Below are positions 1 through 8,901 of a stretch of DNA of 38,460 nt, one piece after another. Numbering within the stretch: position 1 is the stretch's first letter; each line of letters begins with the position of its first letter. Below the pieces are notes generated by a model that was given only the letters and a program-made list of their open reading frames with translations, searched no databases and was not told the origin of the DNA. The translations under genes and the position numbers were made by a program. Origin of the DNA: Runella sp. (GTDB lineage Bacteria > Bacteroidota > Bacteroidia > Cytophagales > Spirosomataceae). The stretch lies in contig NZ_JAIXST010000342.1 of the NCBI RefSeq assembly GCF_027484545.1, positions 1 through 38,460 on the forward strand, given 5' to 3'.

Positions 1-1
1 G

Positions 2-109
2 GTAAACAGGCTCAAAAATATCAAGCGTCAGATGTATGGAAGAGCGAGTTTTGAGTTGCTCCGCAAAAGAGTCATCCTGATGGGAAACCCCGACTTTCAC
101 CAAATGTGA
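2..109 (+). pseudogene. C-terminal end of an ISL3-family transposase (cut by window edge)
   Basis: Frame 2 is open from the first base to TGA at 107-109 and encodes 35 residues containing NRLKNIKRQMYGRASFELL, the basic, aromatic C-terminal signature of ISL3 (IS204/IS1001/IS1165-type) DDE transposases. Only the end of the gene is in the window, so I cannot tell whether the element is intact. The AT-rich sequence just after the stop (about 110-150) probably holds the right terminal inverted repeat, but without the left end this cannot be confirmed. Confidence 0.6.
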
Positions 110-177
110 CGATGAACCACTTTCACGCCATTTTACAAGTTACACGAATTACAGTCTGAAATTTTATAGTTGGTTTT

Positions 178-221
178 GGGCACACCAAGCCTTTATCATC
201 GGGTAACGGCTTGATGTGCCC
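178..221. repeat. Hairpin between IS remnant and holB
   Basis: Arms 178-191 and 208-221 are reverse complements over 14 bases with one mismatch, around a 16-base loop. No T-run follows on either strand, so it is not a classical terminator. It may end transcription coming from the transposase side or mark an element boundary. The rest of 110-298 shows no gene. Confidence 0.5.
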
Positions 222-267
222 GGATTATAATTATAGCCTGAACTCTCTAAAGGAAGCAGACATTCTT

Positions 268-275
268 TAGTTTTG
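268..275 (+). promoter_or_regulatory. Possible -7 box for holB
   Basis: TAGTTTTG matches the Bacteroidota -7 consensus TAnnTTTG and lies 23 bases before the proposed TTG start of holB. I see no good -33 TTTG at the expected distance, so the call is weak. Confidence 0.3.
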
Positions 276-298
276 CAGTCCACAAACAGTTACTTATT

Positions 299-1417
299 TT
301 GCTTTTCAAAGATATACTCGGTCACGACGATACCAAACGCGCTCTTATCCGCTCCGTTCAGAATAACCACGTAGCTCATGCCCAACTCTTCGACGGGCCC
401 GTAGGTGGGGCAGGAATCGCTTTGGCGTGGGCTTTTGCTACGTACGTCAATTGTGAAGACAAACAAGCCGACGATGCCTGCGGACGATGTGCCTCCTGTG
501 CTAAGATGCGTAAACTGGTTCATCCCGATGTTTATCATATCTTCCCGTTGCCGCGTACGCCCAAAGAAGGGGAGGACCTATTGAGAGACCTGACACCTCA
601 ATGGCGGGCATTTCTGGACGAATATCCGTACCGAACGCTGCCTGAGTGGTTGGCTTACATCAATGCGACGGGTAATCAGCAGGGAATTATTCCTATCAAA
701 GAATCACGAAGTATTATTGGTAAACTATCGCTTAAGGCTTTTGAGGGCGAATTTAAAATCATGTTGTTTTGGCAACCCGAATTGCTGAACGTGCAGGCAG
801 CGAATGCGTTGCTGAAGATTTTGGAAGAACCGCCCGAAAAAACGCTGTTTTTGATTGTTGCCAGCCAATCCGACAAATTGCTGACGACCATTATTTCCCG
901 TACGCAACGCGTAGCCGTTCGGGCTTTTACCGACGAGGAAGTGACGACCTATTTGATTCAGAAAGGAATTGACGAACGAAGAGCCAGGCAGATCGCGTAT
1001 TTGTGTGAAGGAAATCTCTCGGAAGCGATGCGTTTGACGCAGGAAACCGAAGATAACCGACACGAGTGGTTTGCCAATTGGATGCGTAAATGCTATTCTC
1101 GTGATTTTGCGACTTTGGTAAAATTGGCCGATGAGTTTGATACGTTGGGTAAGGAAAGACAAAAAGGAATTTTTGACTATACACTCAACCTGTTCCGCGA
1201 TTTATTTCTGTGGCAAAACGGCGTAGAAGAATTGTTGCGATTGCAGGACGATGAACTCAATTTTGTGCAGAAATTCGGGAAAGCCATGAATCCCAATTCC
1301 ATCGAGTTATTAATTCAGGAAATCACCGACGGCTACTATCATCTCGAACGAAATGCCCGCGCCAAAGTCTTGTTTTTAGATATTTCATTGACAGCCGCCC
1401 GAACGATGAGAGGATAG
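299..1417 (+). CDS. holB: DNA polymerase III subunit delta' (clamp-loader)
   Basis: The product (372 residues) is the delta' subunit of the clamp loader, which helps open the beta clamp and place it on primed DNA in the cytoplasm. It has the AAA+ layout of the DnaX/HolB family. A zinc-binding set of cysteines sits at residues 52, 61, 64 and 67. The P-loop is degenerate (GPVGGAGI near residue 33, without the GKT lysine), as expected for delta', which does not hydrolyse ATP. The segment LLKILEEPPE is the conserved motif before the sensor region, and an arginine follows in ISRTQ. The start is TTG at 299: the N-terminus MLFKDILGHDD aligns with the usual start of this family and no in-frame ATG lies nearby upstream. 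It is transcribed alone and converges with the aminopeptidase gene. Confidence 0.9.
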   Translation: MLFKDILGHDDTKRALIRSVQNNHVAHAQLFDGPVGGAGIALAWAFATYVNCEDKQADDACGRCASCAKMRKLVHPDVYHIFPLPRTPKEGEDLLRDLTPQWRAFLDEYPYRTLPEWLAYINATGNQQGIIPIKESRSIIGKLSLKAFEGEFKIMLFWQPELLNVQAANALLKILEEPPEKTLFLIVASQSDKLLTTIISRTQRVAVRAFTDEEVTTYLIQKGIDERRARQIAYLCEGNLSEAMRLTQETEDNRHEWFANWMRKCYSRDFATLVKLADEFDTLGKERQKGIFDYTLNLFRDLFLWQNGVEELLRLQDDELNFVQKFGKAMNPNSIELLIQEITDGYYHLERNARAKVLFLDISLTAARTMRG

Positions 1418-1461
1418 CTTCGGGCGGCCACTGTAAAAATCTTTGTTATACTTCCTTTCTA

Positions 1462-4014
1462 TCAAAACTCTCCCACTTGCCCGTACATCTCCTTCAACTT
1501 AGGGTCGCGCTCGGCGTTGCGGATGTCTTTGCGCATTGCTTTTACTCCTTCTATATCAGTCAAAAGTCCCAACACTTGATAAGCACCAAAACGCACAAAA
1601 TAGGCAGAAGCGTTACGCGCAGTGGTTTCGAGCATGGGCAGTACCTTGCGTTGTACGTCCGAATTGGAACGTATCAAATATTTCCCAAACACTTGCAGAA
1701 AATTATACATCTCGGCCGATTTTAAGCCATTCATTTTTTTGATAAACCAATCATATTGTTCAGGTTTATTGAGCCCTGCATAGTAATTGGCCACGGCCGT
1801 AACAATCTCGTTGTTGGGGGCATTTTCAAAACGTTTGGCAATATCAGCAGCGTCGTCTGGCTTCCCGATGAGGTAGGCATCCAAGGCGGCTGAAATGACC
1901 TGATACGAACTGTCGTTCAACGCTTCGCGGAAAAGCGGGTCGTTGGAGTTGTCGCCGAATGAGCCCAAGGTAATTACTGCTTCCATGCGTACACGCGGGT
2001 GAGCATCTACCCGGGCTTTACTTTGGACAATACGTTCTACTTCGTTGAATTCCAATCCGTCATATTCAGAGAAGTTAGAAACGGCTAATTGTCTGATTTT
2101 CCAGAATTTATCGTTCATGGCATTCATCATCAAATGCCGCACGGTCGAATCTGCCAATTGATTCTCCAATCCAATCATGGCTTCGTAACGTGCCCTATAT
2201 TTTTCCCCGTGTTGGTATTGGAAGATCAACTCAGGTTTTGACTTTTCGTATTCAATCACCGCCAACAATTGCCTTTCAGCGTCAAAATCCACTAAATCGG
2301 GGCGTTGGGCAGCAGGGAATTCAAACGTTTGTCGTGCTTTGTTAACTACAATGTCATGCGTGGTTTTTTGGCCATTCACCCACACACCCACTTTCAACGG
2401 TAAACGATAGATGGGAGTGTAGGCAGAATCCTGCAATTGACTTATTTTCAGGGTTACTTTGCTATTATCAAAGCTTTTTTCAATTTTTAAATTAGGATGC
2501 CCCGATGACAAAAACCATTGGTTGAAAAACCAGTTGAGATCTTCTCCCGTCACCTCCTCAAAAGCTTCGCGTAAATGATTTACTTCCGCTGTTCCAAAAG
2601 CATTACGAATCAGGTAGTTTCGGGAAGCCGTAAAAAAAGCTTCATCGCCCACGTATTTGCGAAGCATGTGCAAAATTTGCCCTCCTTTGGCGTAGGAATG
2701 GCTGTCGAACATATCTTCCATGTCGGTATAATTGTACCGAATCAGCGGTTCCTGTTTCTGTTCGGCTTCGCCCAAGTATTGCTGTTGTTCCCCCTGCGAC
2801 CACAAGTCGGCTTCTGCGGTTCCTTTTTTATGCTCATTCCAGAGATACTCGGAATAGTTGGCAAATGCCTCATTGAGTGACAAATGCACCCACGACTCAC
2901 AGGTAACCAAATTCCCAAACCAATGATGCATCAGTTCGTGCGCAATAACATCGTCGGAATTGCCATCCAACAAGGCCCTGGCATCCGTTTGGACGTTTTC
3001 AGCGTGAATGGTCATGGATGTGTTTTCCATCGCACCCGCTACAAAATCCCGTACGGCGATTTGGGCGTATTTGTCCCACTGGTATTCTACGCCAAATTTG
3101 TTCTCAAAAAATTCGATCATCTCCCGAGTTCGGCCAAAAATCGCTTTGGCATAAGGGGCATATTGCGGTTCGACGTAGTAGCTTAGTTCCAAGCCGCTTC
3201 GGATGGTGTCGCGCGCTACCGCAAAATCTCCAACCACAAAAGCCGCCAAATAAGGAGCATGAGGAAGTCGTTGTACCCAACGGTCAGTGCGAGTACTGTC
3301 AGCATTGATGCGCGATTCGACCAACTTACCGTTAGAGAGGGTTTTGAAACGATTTTCTACCGTCAGCCGAAAATCCTGCGTCATTTTTTCATTGGGACTG
3401 TCCACCGTCGGCATCCAACAGGAGTTATATTCGGTTTCTCCCTGCGTCCAAATCTGTTGGGGTTTACCTTCTTCCAATCCATCCGCATTAATAAAATAAA
3501 GTCCTTTATCACCTTTGGGGCCGGCTATTCCCACCGGGAGTTCGTTGGGTTTAGCTACGTAATCAATCAATACGTGCAGCGTGTCAAAACGAGTATGAGC
3601 GCGACGCAGTTTTATCGTAAGAAGACTTTTATTGTAGGTGTATTCGAGCGGGTCAGAAATGTATTCTCTTACATATTGCTTCGTAACTGTGTCAAGCCGT
3701 TGAAGCGTATCCAATTGAAATATACCTTTGATATCGAAGCCTTTGGCGTCTAATTCAAGAGTGTTTTGGGGGTAAAAATAAGGTTTGAACGTAATGGTGG
3801 CACTTCCCAACGCGTGTTGGCGGAGCCAATCAAAACGCAACTCTAATTGCGTATGTAAAATGTCATTTTTAAGGGTACGAGTAGGGCGATAAGGTCCTTT
3901 TTTAGGTGCCCAAGAGGGAGCTTTGCGGAGGGTATCAGCAGGAGTTTTTCCTTTGGCTAAAGAGCCGGAAACAATAAAAAGAAATACGAAAAATATGGAT
4001 AGTTTTTTTTGCAT
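1462..4014 (-). CDS. Secreted M1-family zinc aminopeptidase with HEAT-like C-terminus
   Basis: The product (850 residues) removes N-terminal amino acids from peptides, probably in the periplasm or at the cell surface. An N-terminal signal peptide (residues 1-20, hydrophobic core IFFVFLFIV) directs export. The substrate motif GAMEN is at 327-331. The zinc motif HELMH is at 359-363 with the third ligand Glu382 exactly 18 residues later (HEXXH-X18-E), and a candidate catalytic Tyr is at 441. Residues from about 600 onward form alpha-helical HEAT-like repeats, as in aminopeptidase N relatives. All catalytic residues are present. The gene is monocistronic: holB converges on it and the asd terminator lies upstream. 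The ATG at 4014 gives a clean signal peptide. Confidence 0.9.
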   Translation of the reverse strand: MQKKLSIFFVFLFIVSGSLAKGKTPADTLRKAPSWAPKKGPYRPTRTLKNDILHTQLELRFDWLRQHALGSATITFKPYFYPQNTLELDAKGFDIKGIFQLDTLQRLDTVTKQYVREYISDPLEYTYNKSLLTIKLRRAHTRFDTLHVLIDYVAKPNELPVGIAGPKGDKGLYFINADGLEEGKPQQIWTQGETEYNSCWMPTVDSPNEKMTQDFRLTVENRFKTLSNGKLVESRINADSTRTDRWVQRLPHAPYLAAFVVGDFAVARDTIRSGLELSYYVEPQYAPYAKAIFGRTREMIEFFENKFGVEYQWDKYAQIAVRDFVAGAMENTSMTIHAENVQTDARALLDGNSDDVIAHELMHHWFGNLVTCESWVHLSLNEAFANYSEYLWNEHKKGTAEADLWSQGEQQQYLGEAEQKQEPLIRYNYTDMEDMFDSHSYAKGGQILHMLRKYVGDEAFFTASRNYLIRNAFGTAEVNHLREAFEEVTGEDLNWFFNQWFLSSGHPNLKIEKSFDNSKVTLKISQLQDSAYTPIYRLPLKVGVWVNGQKTTHDIVVNKARQTFEFPAAQRPDLVDFDAERQLLAVIEYEKSKPELIFQYQHGEKYRARYEAMIGLENQLADSTVRHLMMNAMNDKFWKIRQLAVSNFSEYDGLEFNEVERIVQSKARVDAHPRVRMEAVITLGSFGDNSNDPLFREALNDSSYQVISAALDAYLIGKPDDAADIAKRFENAPNNEIVTAVANYYAGLNKPEQYDWFIKKMNGLKSAEMYNFLQVFGKYLIRSNSDVQRKVLPMLETTARNASAYFVRFGAYQVLGLLTDIEGVKAMRKDIRNAERDPKLKEMYGQVGEF

Positions 4015-4141
4015 TAGTCCGGTTCTTTATTCTTACGACGTTGATAGTCAAAAAAGTAATCTATAAAACGCACAATCCGTCAGTACTATAGGAAAATAAC
4101 GCAAAGTTCGGAAACCTATTTGAAAGCACGCAATAAATCAC

Positions 4142-4181
4142 AAAAAAAGGCGTCGAGCGGCTTTAAACCGACCGACGCCTT
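4142..4181 (-). terminator. Rho-independent terminator of asd
   Basis: Read on the minus strand, a 9-bp stem (4173-4181 with 4147-4155) plus an inner 3-bp stem is followed directly by seven T residues (complement of 4142-4148). It begins 19 bases after the asd stop codon. This is a textbook intrinsic terminator. The rest of 4015-4199 carries the aminopeptidase upstream region. Confidence 0.88.
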
Positions 4182-4199
4182 ACTGCGTAAACTTTATTC

Positions 4200-5210
4200 T
4201 TAAACCAATTCCGTCACTTCTACCAGTTCATGCTTTACTAAATATTCTGCAATTTGAACGGCGTTGGTTGCGGCACCTTTGCGAAGGTTATCGGCTACAA
4301 TCCAAAGATTCAACGTCTTAGGTTGCGATTCGTCACGACGAATACGTCCTACAAACGTCTCATCTTTTCCGTGTGCCGTCAATGGCATTGGGTAGATTTT
4401 ATTTTTAGGGTCATCCTGAATCACTACGCCTTCGGCTTGGCCTAAAATTTCGTAGATTTCGCTCAGTTCAAACTCATTTTCAAATTCAATATTAACGGCT
4501 TCTGAGTGACCTCCTATGGTGGGAATGCGCACAGTCGTAGCAGTTACGGCGATGCTGTCGTCCATCATGATTTTCTTGGTTTCATTGGTCATCTTCATTT
4601 CCTCTTTGGTATAACCGTTGTCCAGAAAAACATCAATGTGAGGCAACACGTTGAGGTCGATGGGGTGCGGATACACGGCAGGCACATCGGTGCGACCTTC
4701 GCGTTCTGCAAAAAGCTGATCTACCGCCGCTTTACCCGTTCCGGTTACGGACTGATAGGTCGAAACTACAACACGTTTGATTCCGAAACGTTTGTGAAGC
4801 GGGTTCAAAACCACGACCATTTGAATGGTTGAGCAGTTAGGATTCGCAATGATCTTATCTTCTTTGGTCAACGTATAAGCGTTGATTTCAGGAACTACCA
4901 ATTTCTTGGTGGGGTCCATGCGCCACGCCGAGGAGTTGTCCACTACGGTGATTCCCGCCTCCGCAAATTTAGGAGCAAGGGCCAACGAAGTACCGCCGCC
5001 TGCCGAGAATATAGCAATCGCAGGCTTGGCAGCAATCGCATCTTCAAAGCTTACAACGGTGTACTGTTTACCCTTGAACGTAACCTGTTTACCTACCGAT
5101 CTTTCTGATGCGACCGGAATCAGTTCTGTAATTGGGAAGTTGCGCTCTTCGAGTACTTTGAGGATTTCGCTGCCTACCAAACCGGTAGCACCTACTACTG
5201 CGATTTTCAT
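4200..5210 (-). CDS. asd: Aspartate-semialdehyde dehydrogenase
   Basis: The product (336 residues) reduces aspartyl-4-phosphate to aspartate semialdehyde with NADPH, the branch point to lysine/diaminopimelate, threonine and methionine. The Rossmann motif GATGLVG is at residues 7-13. The catalytic cysteine is Cys126 in NPNCSTIQ, and the active-site histidine is His235 in GGHSEA. Length and ends match the bacterial family. The ATG at 5210 starts directly with the Rossmann strand MKIAVVG. The gene appears to be its own transcription unit, with a strong terminator downstream and an unusual GC-rich inverted repeat beginning six bases before the start codon that could fold in the leader. Confidence 0.95.
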   Translation of the reverse strand: MKIAVVGATGLVGSEILKVLEERNFPITELIPVASERSVGKQVTFKGKQYTVVSFEDAIAAKPAIAIFSAGGGTSLALAPKFAEAGITVVDNSSAWRMDPTKKLVVPEINAYTLTKEDKIIANPNCSTIQMVVVLNPLHKRFGIKRVVVSTYQSVTGTGKAAVDQLFAEREGRTDVPAVYPHPIDLNVLPHIDVFLDNGYTKEEMKMTNETKKIMMDDSIAVTATTVRIPTIGGHSEAVNIEFENEFELSEIYEILGQAEGVVIQDDPKNKIYPMPLTAHGKDETFVGRIRRDESQPKTLNLWIVADNLRKGAATNAVQIAEYLVKHELVEVTELV

Positions 5211-5215
5211 GATGA

Positions 5216-5289
5216 TTTCAGCCCCCCGCCCCCGATGGGGGAGAAATGATAGTGAGAGAATTCCCCCTTCGGGGGATAGGGGGCTGAAA
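5216..5289. repeat. GC-rich double-hairpin inverted repeat in the asd leader
   Basis: Arms 5216-5245 and 5260-5289 are imperfect reverse complements (TTTCAG followed by C-runs against G-runs followed by CTGAAA). Each arm contains its own small palindrome (5230-5242 and 5263-5275). The layout resembles a REP-type mobile repeat. It sits immediately 5' of the asd ATG, so in asd mRNA it could mask the ribosome entry site. Upstream, on the minus strand, the A/T-rich sequence around 5290-5345 has weak promoter-like elements. Confidence 0.75.
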
Positions 5290-5370
5290 ATGTGGGTGCA
5301 AAATAAAGGGATATTTGCAAAGAAGTCAAGAAAATACTATCTTTTTTGCAAAAAAAGGGTCTGTTAGTTG

Positions 5371-8277
5371 TCACTTTACTAATCCGGGTACCACAAAGCG
5401 TTTTAGATTTTGATCTTCAAAAAAGCTGCTTTGGGGCCGCAGTAACACATTTATCGCCGCTTCTTTCGAGGATTTAATGATATCAATGGCTTCTATTTCA
5501 AAACCGCGCAATGATTTCAAAGACTCCAAAGTAGTTGGTAAACCATCTACCAATAACGCCAATCGAGTTGTACCAAAATAAGCGCCTTCCGATTTTAGGG
5601 TAAGTCCTTCTCCTCCTGATTCCAGAATATTGGCAAACGGCAACACCTTCATAGTAGCCGCGTCTATGTGGAGAGTAGTATCGGCTTTGGCATAATTGCG
5701 GCGAAAATCCCGCTCAAGAGTTTTAGCGCCTGTCGTCGTTTTTAATTTTATTCTTTCCTGCAAACGGCTTAACAGGCTGTCTTTTTGAGGATTGTTGAGT
5801 GGTGTGGCTGGTATCCATAACCATTTGGGAATGTAAGAAGGCTCCGTATCAAGCGAAATAACGGCGGCTTTTACTTTTTCACTTTGTACCTGAATCACTA
5901 TGTCGGCTTTTCCAAACCATTGGAGAGGTGGCGATGAAAATGCTCCTTTGGCATCGGTAAGTGCCTGAAAATTGAGCTGAGTCGAGTCGGAATTAATGAA
6001 TCCAATGATGGAGGTATTGGTTACGGGTTTTCCATTGGGTTGAATTACTTTTCCTTTCACTATCATTCCTGTTTCGTAATCAAACGAGGGAGGGATTTCT
6101 AAACTATATGAGCGAACAGCATGAGTAAGCAGTTGTATATCCGTGTATTTAGAAATGGTTTTTTCGTCTTTTAACAGTTCCGAAGAAAGCTTCCCGGCGT
6201 ATAATTCCGCTTCAAACAGACGAATATCAACCGTTGATTTTTCATCTTCATCGGAAGATGATGCAGATTGGTAGAACGCTCTGTTTGCAATCGGATGATT
6301 GAGTGCATCTAAAAGTAATATCTGCATCACGCCCGTTCCTTCTAAGTCTTCGCGGGGAATTTTGGCAAAGGTTAAGTTGCGTTTGGGGGTGACAATGGCT
6401 TCATACAGGATTTGTCCGCGCAAATGCAGCAACAGACGCATAGGTTTCCACTCGGTGTGCAACAGGTTGTTAATGAGTTTAATTGTAATGGATGCCGTGT
6501 CTTTCAAAACTTCTGCCTGCATTACATACCCTTTGGGAACGGCCTGTGGAAATGGTACAATCGTTCCATTATTCAATACGGCTTTTAAAGATTGTTCAGA
6601 GGGCGGAGTAATGTAAAAGCTTCCTAAACCCTCCTCGTTGCTTTGGAAAACAGCAAGTGTATCGGCGTTTGGAGTTAGTACGCATCCTTTTATAGAAACA
6701 GGATGACCTGATTTGGTAAAACTTGTAAAGCCAACTCGATTGGAGAGACCGGCAATAAAGGTGCCGCTTTCGGGAAAAAATGCCGTTTGTATGGAGTCGT
6801 CCGATTGATTTTTAGGGGATAGATTGGAAATAATATGGATGTTTTTTCGTCCCCAAAAGTGCTCGTCAAAATTTCTGGACCAACTGTTATGCACAATCAA
6901 CTGATAATCTCCCTCTTTCAATGTGTCAGGAATCACCCATTTTCCTTTGAATTTGCCTTGAGCTACCCACAATTTTTGCTGCTCTATCAATTGATTTTGG
7001 GAACAAATGGTAAGATACACAACCGTTTGCCCGACGGGATGATAGGTGGTGGCATCGATGACATCTACTTCATACTGAACGGTATCGCCCAATGTATATC
7101 CGTTTTGTGCGATGTTTAAAAGCAGCTTTTCCTGTTTTTGAAAATTAGGAATCAAACCTGCATTTTCAGTAGGTGTGGATAAAAGTGAATCGGTAGGTTG
7201 ATAATCGTCGGGCAGTAAGTCGGCAACGCGGCGTTTGCTCATGCTTCCAATGGTTTCAATCTGGTAGGAGTTTTCGAGGATACCATTGTAGGAAAAAGCA
7301 AGAATTGGGGCTTTTATTTCAATCCAGGAAATTTCCCGATCTAAGTCAAAATACCAATTTTGAGGGTCGCGTCGGTTGAGGTAATGAATTTCGTAACGCC
7401 GGGCCGGTAACGTAACGCGCTGAAGAACCGAATTGAGCTGAGCCAATGTGTCGGGGTTTATCTCAATGAGTGCGTTGTTGTTGAAATAGCGATTGCGGCT
7501 GATTTTGAGCGTACTGTCTTTTTCAAAATACACTCGAAACCCTTCCTGATGACTTTTTCGATTGGCGACTGCTTTTAAAAAGTGCCGAAGTGAGCCTCGA
7601 TACGTCTGATTTCTATTGTTGTCCCACGTCTGAGTTTGGAGGTCGTCCGTCGTGGGCAGCAATTTGAACAGTGTCTTTCCGCTGAACTCATACGATGTAC
7701 CGGTTACCTGAAAACTTTCCAGTTGGTAAGAAATTCCGTAACCCAATGCTTTATTTTCAATTTCGATGGCTTGGAGAGCGTTAGCGGTCAGTACCTGTTT
7801 TTTCCGGTTGATGTCAATCTGAAAGGGATTTAGGATTTTAGAATTGCGGGCATTTTTGGTTCTTCCCAAAAACTCCCGTTCAAAATCCTTGTACAATCGT
7901 TTCCATTGTTTGTCGCGCTTGCCCGAAATTTTTACTTCATTTAGAAATTTTGTGTCGGTTTGCAGTTTTATTGTCAGTCGTCGGACTTCGTCGGGGCGAA
8001 GTACAAATTCCTGCTCAAACGATTTGTACCCGACCATCGAAGCCACTACTTTGGAATAGCCCGACGTTTGAAGTTTTAAGGTAAAATTTCCCTTTATGTC
8101 GGTTTGAGTGCCTTTGGTCGTATTGCTGATAAATACATTGACAAAGGGAAGAGGCTCATTGGTTTGACTGTCTGTCACTTGGCCCGTAATGGTTTGGGAT
8201 AGGGCCTTTTGAATAAACAAAAGAAGTAACAGAAAAACCAACTTTTTGTCAATAAACCTATAAGGTTTTGTTTTCAT
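5371..8277 (-). CDS. Secreted carboxypeptidase-regulatory-like / TonB-plug-domain protein without barrel
   Basis: The 968-residue product starts with a signal peptide (hydrophobic LVFLLLLLFI, cleavage near residue 28). A carboxypeptidase regulatory-like beta-sandwich follows (about 29-105, TGQVTDSQTNEPLPFVNV). The middle is beta-rich and includes a macroglobulin MG2-like stretch and a second sandwich (PNGKPVTNTSIIGFIN). The last 90 residues (about 880-945) resemble a TonB-dependent-receptor plug (LALLVDGLP then IEAIDIIKSS). No beta-barrel follows, so it cannot be a transporter on its own. Such barrel-less proteins are common in Bacteroidota and have no defined function. It lies 33 bp downstream of the cyclo-ligase gene and is probably co-transcribed. 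Its first codons overlap one copy of an AAACCT palindrome. Confidence 0.75.
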   Translation of the reverse strand: MKTKPYRFIDKKLVFLLLLLFIQKALSQTITGQVTDSQTNEPLPFVNVFISNTTKGTQTDIKGNFTLKLQTSGYSKVVASMVGYKSFEQEFVLRPDEVRRLTIKLQTDTKFLNEVKISGKRDKQWKRLYKDFEREFLGRTKNARNSKILNPFQIDINRKKQVLTANALQAIEIENKALGYGISYQLESFQVTGTSYEFSGKTLFKLLPTTDDLQTQTWDNNRNQTYRGSLRHFLKAVANRKSHQEGFRVYFEKDSTLKISRNRYFNNNALIEINPDTLAQLNSVLQRVTLPARRYEIHYLNRRDPQNWYFDLDREISWIEIKAPILAFSYNGILENSYQIETIGSMSKRRVADLLPDDYQPTDSLLSTPTENAGLIPNFQKQEKLLLNIAQNGYTLGDTVQYEVDVIDATTYHPVGQTVVYLTICSQNQLIEQQKLWVAQGKFKGKWVIPDTLKEGDYQLIVHNSWSRNFDEHFWGRKNIHIISNLSPKNQSDDSIQTAFFPESGTFIAGLSNRVGFTSFTKSGHPVSIKGCVLTPNADTLAVFQSNEEGLGSFYITPPSEQSLKAVLNNGTIVPFPQAVPKGYVMQAEVLKDTASITIKLINNLLHTEWKPMRLLLHLRGQILYEAIVTPKRNLTFAKIPREDLEGTGVMQILLLDALNHPIANRAFYQSASSSDEDEKSTVDIRLFEAELYAGKLSSELLKDEKTISKYTDIQLLTHAVRSYSLEIPPSFDYETGMIVKGKVIQPNGKPVTNTSIIGFINSDSTQLNFQALTDAKGAFSSPPLQWFGKADIVIQVQSEKVKAAVISLDTEPSYIPKWLWIPATPLNNPQKDSLLSRLQERIKLKTTTGAKTLERDFRRNYAKADTTLHIDAATMKVLPFANILESGGEGLTLKSEGAYFGTTRLALLVDGLPTTLESLKSLRGFEIEAIDIIKSSKEAAINVLLRPQSSFFEDQNLKRFVVPGLVK

Positions 8278-8301
8278 TGTTCTTGTAAACCTTATAGGTT
8301 T
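8254..8301. repeat. Two AAACCT-N3-AGGTTT palindromes flanking a start codon
   Basis: The 15-base sequences at 8254-8268 and 8287-8301 are each palindromic (AAACCT, three bases, AGGTTT) and are reverse complements of each other. Their centres are 33 bases apart, on either side of the start codon at 8275-8277. They could form one larger hairpin between the cyclo-ligase and the plug-domain gene. The AAACCT end is shared with the hairpin at 26986-27018, suggesting a repeat family of this genome. Confidence 0.65.
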
Positions 8302-8310
8302 TAGGATATT

Positions 8311-8898
8311 CTAAGAGGGAAGCATCTTCCAAACACGGGTCGGCGTAATGCAATAATCCAACCGAATATCTAAAGGATTAATATCCGTAATCCTATCTGC
8401 TGGTTCAAAAAAAGATACTCCAACTTTGATAACATTGGAACGGCATTTTGACAAAAAACGGTCGTAAAATCCTTTGCCGTACCCTACGCGATTGCCGTAT
8501 TTGTCAAAGGCCAGCAAAGGGACAATAACTAAATCAATATTTTGAACTGCATACTGTAAACTGTGAACGGGATTAGGCTCCAAAATTCCCCATGAATTTA
8601 TGGTTAGGGTCATGTCGGGAATCCATTGATAGTGTTCCATTTCAAACGTATCGGTCAAACTGCGGGAAATGACTACGTGAGTTTTTAGGAATTTTTCCTG
8701 AAGGGTATAAATAATGGGGAAGGTATCTACCTCGTTTTGGCGACGAATGGGCAGATAAGTATGAATAGCTTTGAGGTTTTCGACGGAAAAAAATGAAAAG
8801 ATGAGCCGCGCAATGGCCTGGCTTTGCGCGGCTACCTCGGTAGTAGTAAGTGCTTTGCGACGCTGAATGAAATGGTTACGTAGCTCCTGCTTTGTCAT
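8311..8898 (-). CDS. 5-formyltetrahydrofolate cyclo-ligase
   Basis: The product (195 residues) converts 5-formyl-THF to 5,10-methenyl-THF using ATP, returning stored folate to one-carbon metabolism. The N-terminal basic segment KQELRNHFIQRRKAL matches the family. The C-terminal signature FDKYGNRVGYGKGFYDRFL (about 131-149) is the ATP/folate-binding motif of the MTHFS family. The length is typical. The ATG at 8898 lies 3 bp after the stop of the peptide transporter, so the two genes are almost certainly co-transcribed. Confidence 0.92.
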   Translation of the reverse strand: MTKQELRNHFIQRRKALTTTEVAAQSQAIARLIFSFFSVENLKAIHTYLPIRRQNEVDTFPIIYTLQEKFLKTHVVISRSLTDTFEMEHYQWIPDMTLTINSWGILEPNPVHSLQYAVQNIDLVIVPLLAFDKYGNRVGYGKGFYDRFLSKCRSNVIKVGVSFFEPADRITDINPLDIRLDYCITPTRVWKMLPS

Positions 8899-8901
8899 GG
8901 T

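Noticed and set aside
725-1162. Long antisense frame within holB
   Set aside because: It lies wholly inside a well-supported gene and its translation resembles no protein.
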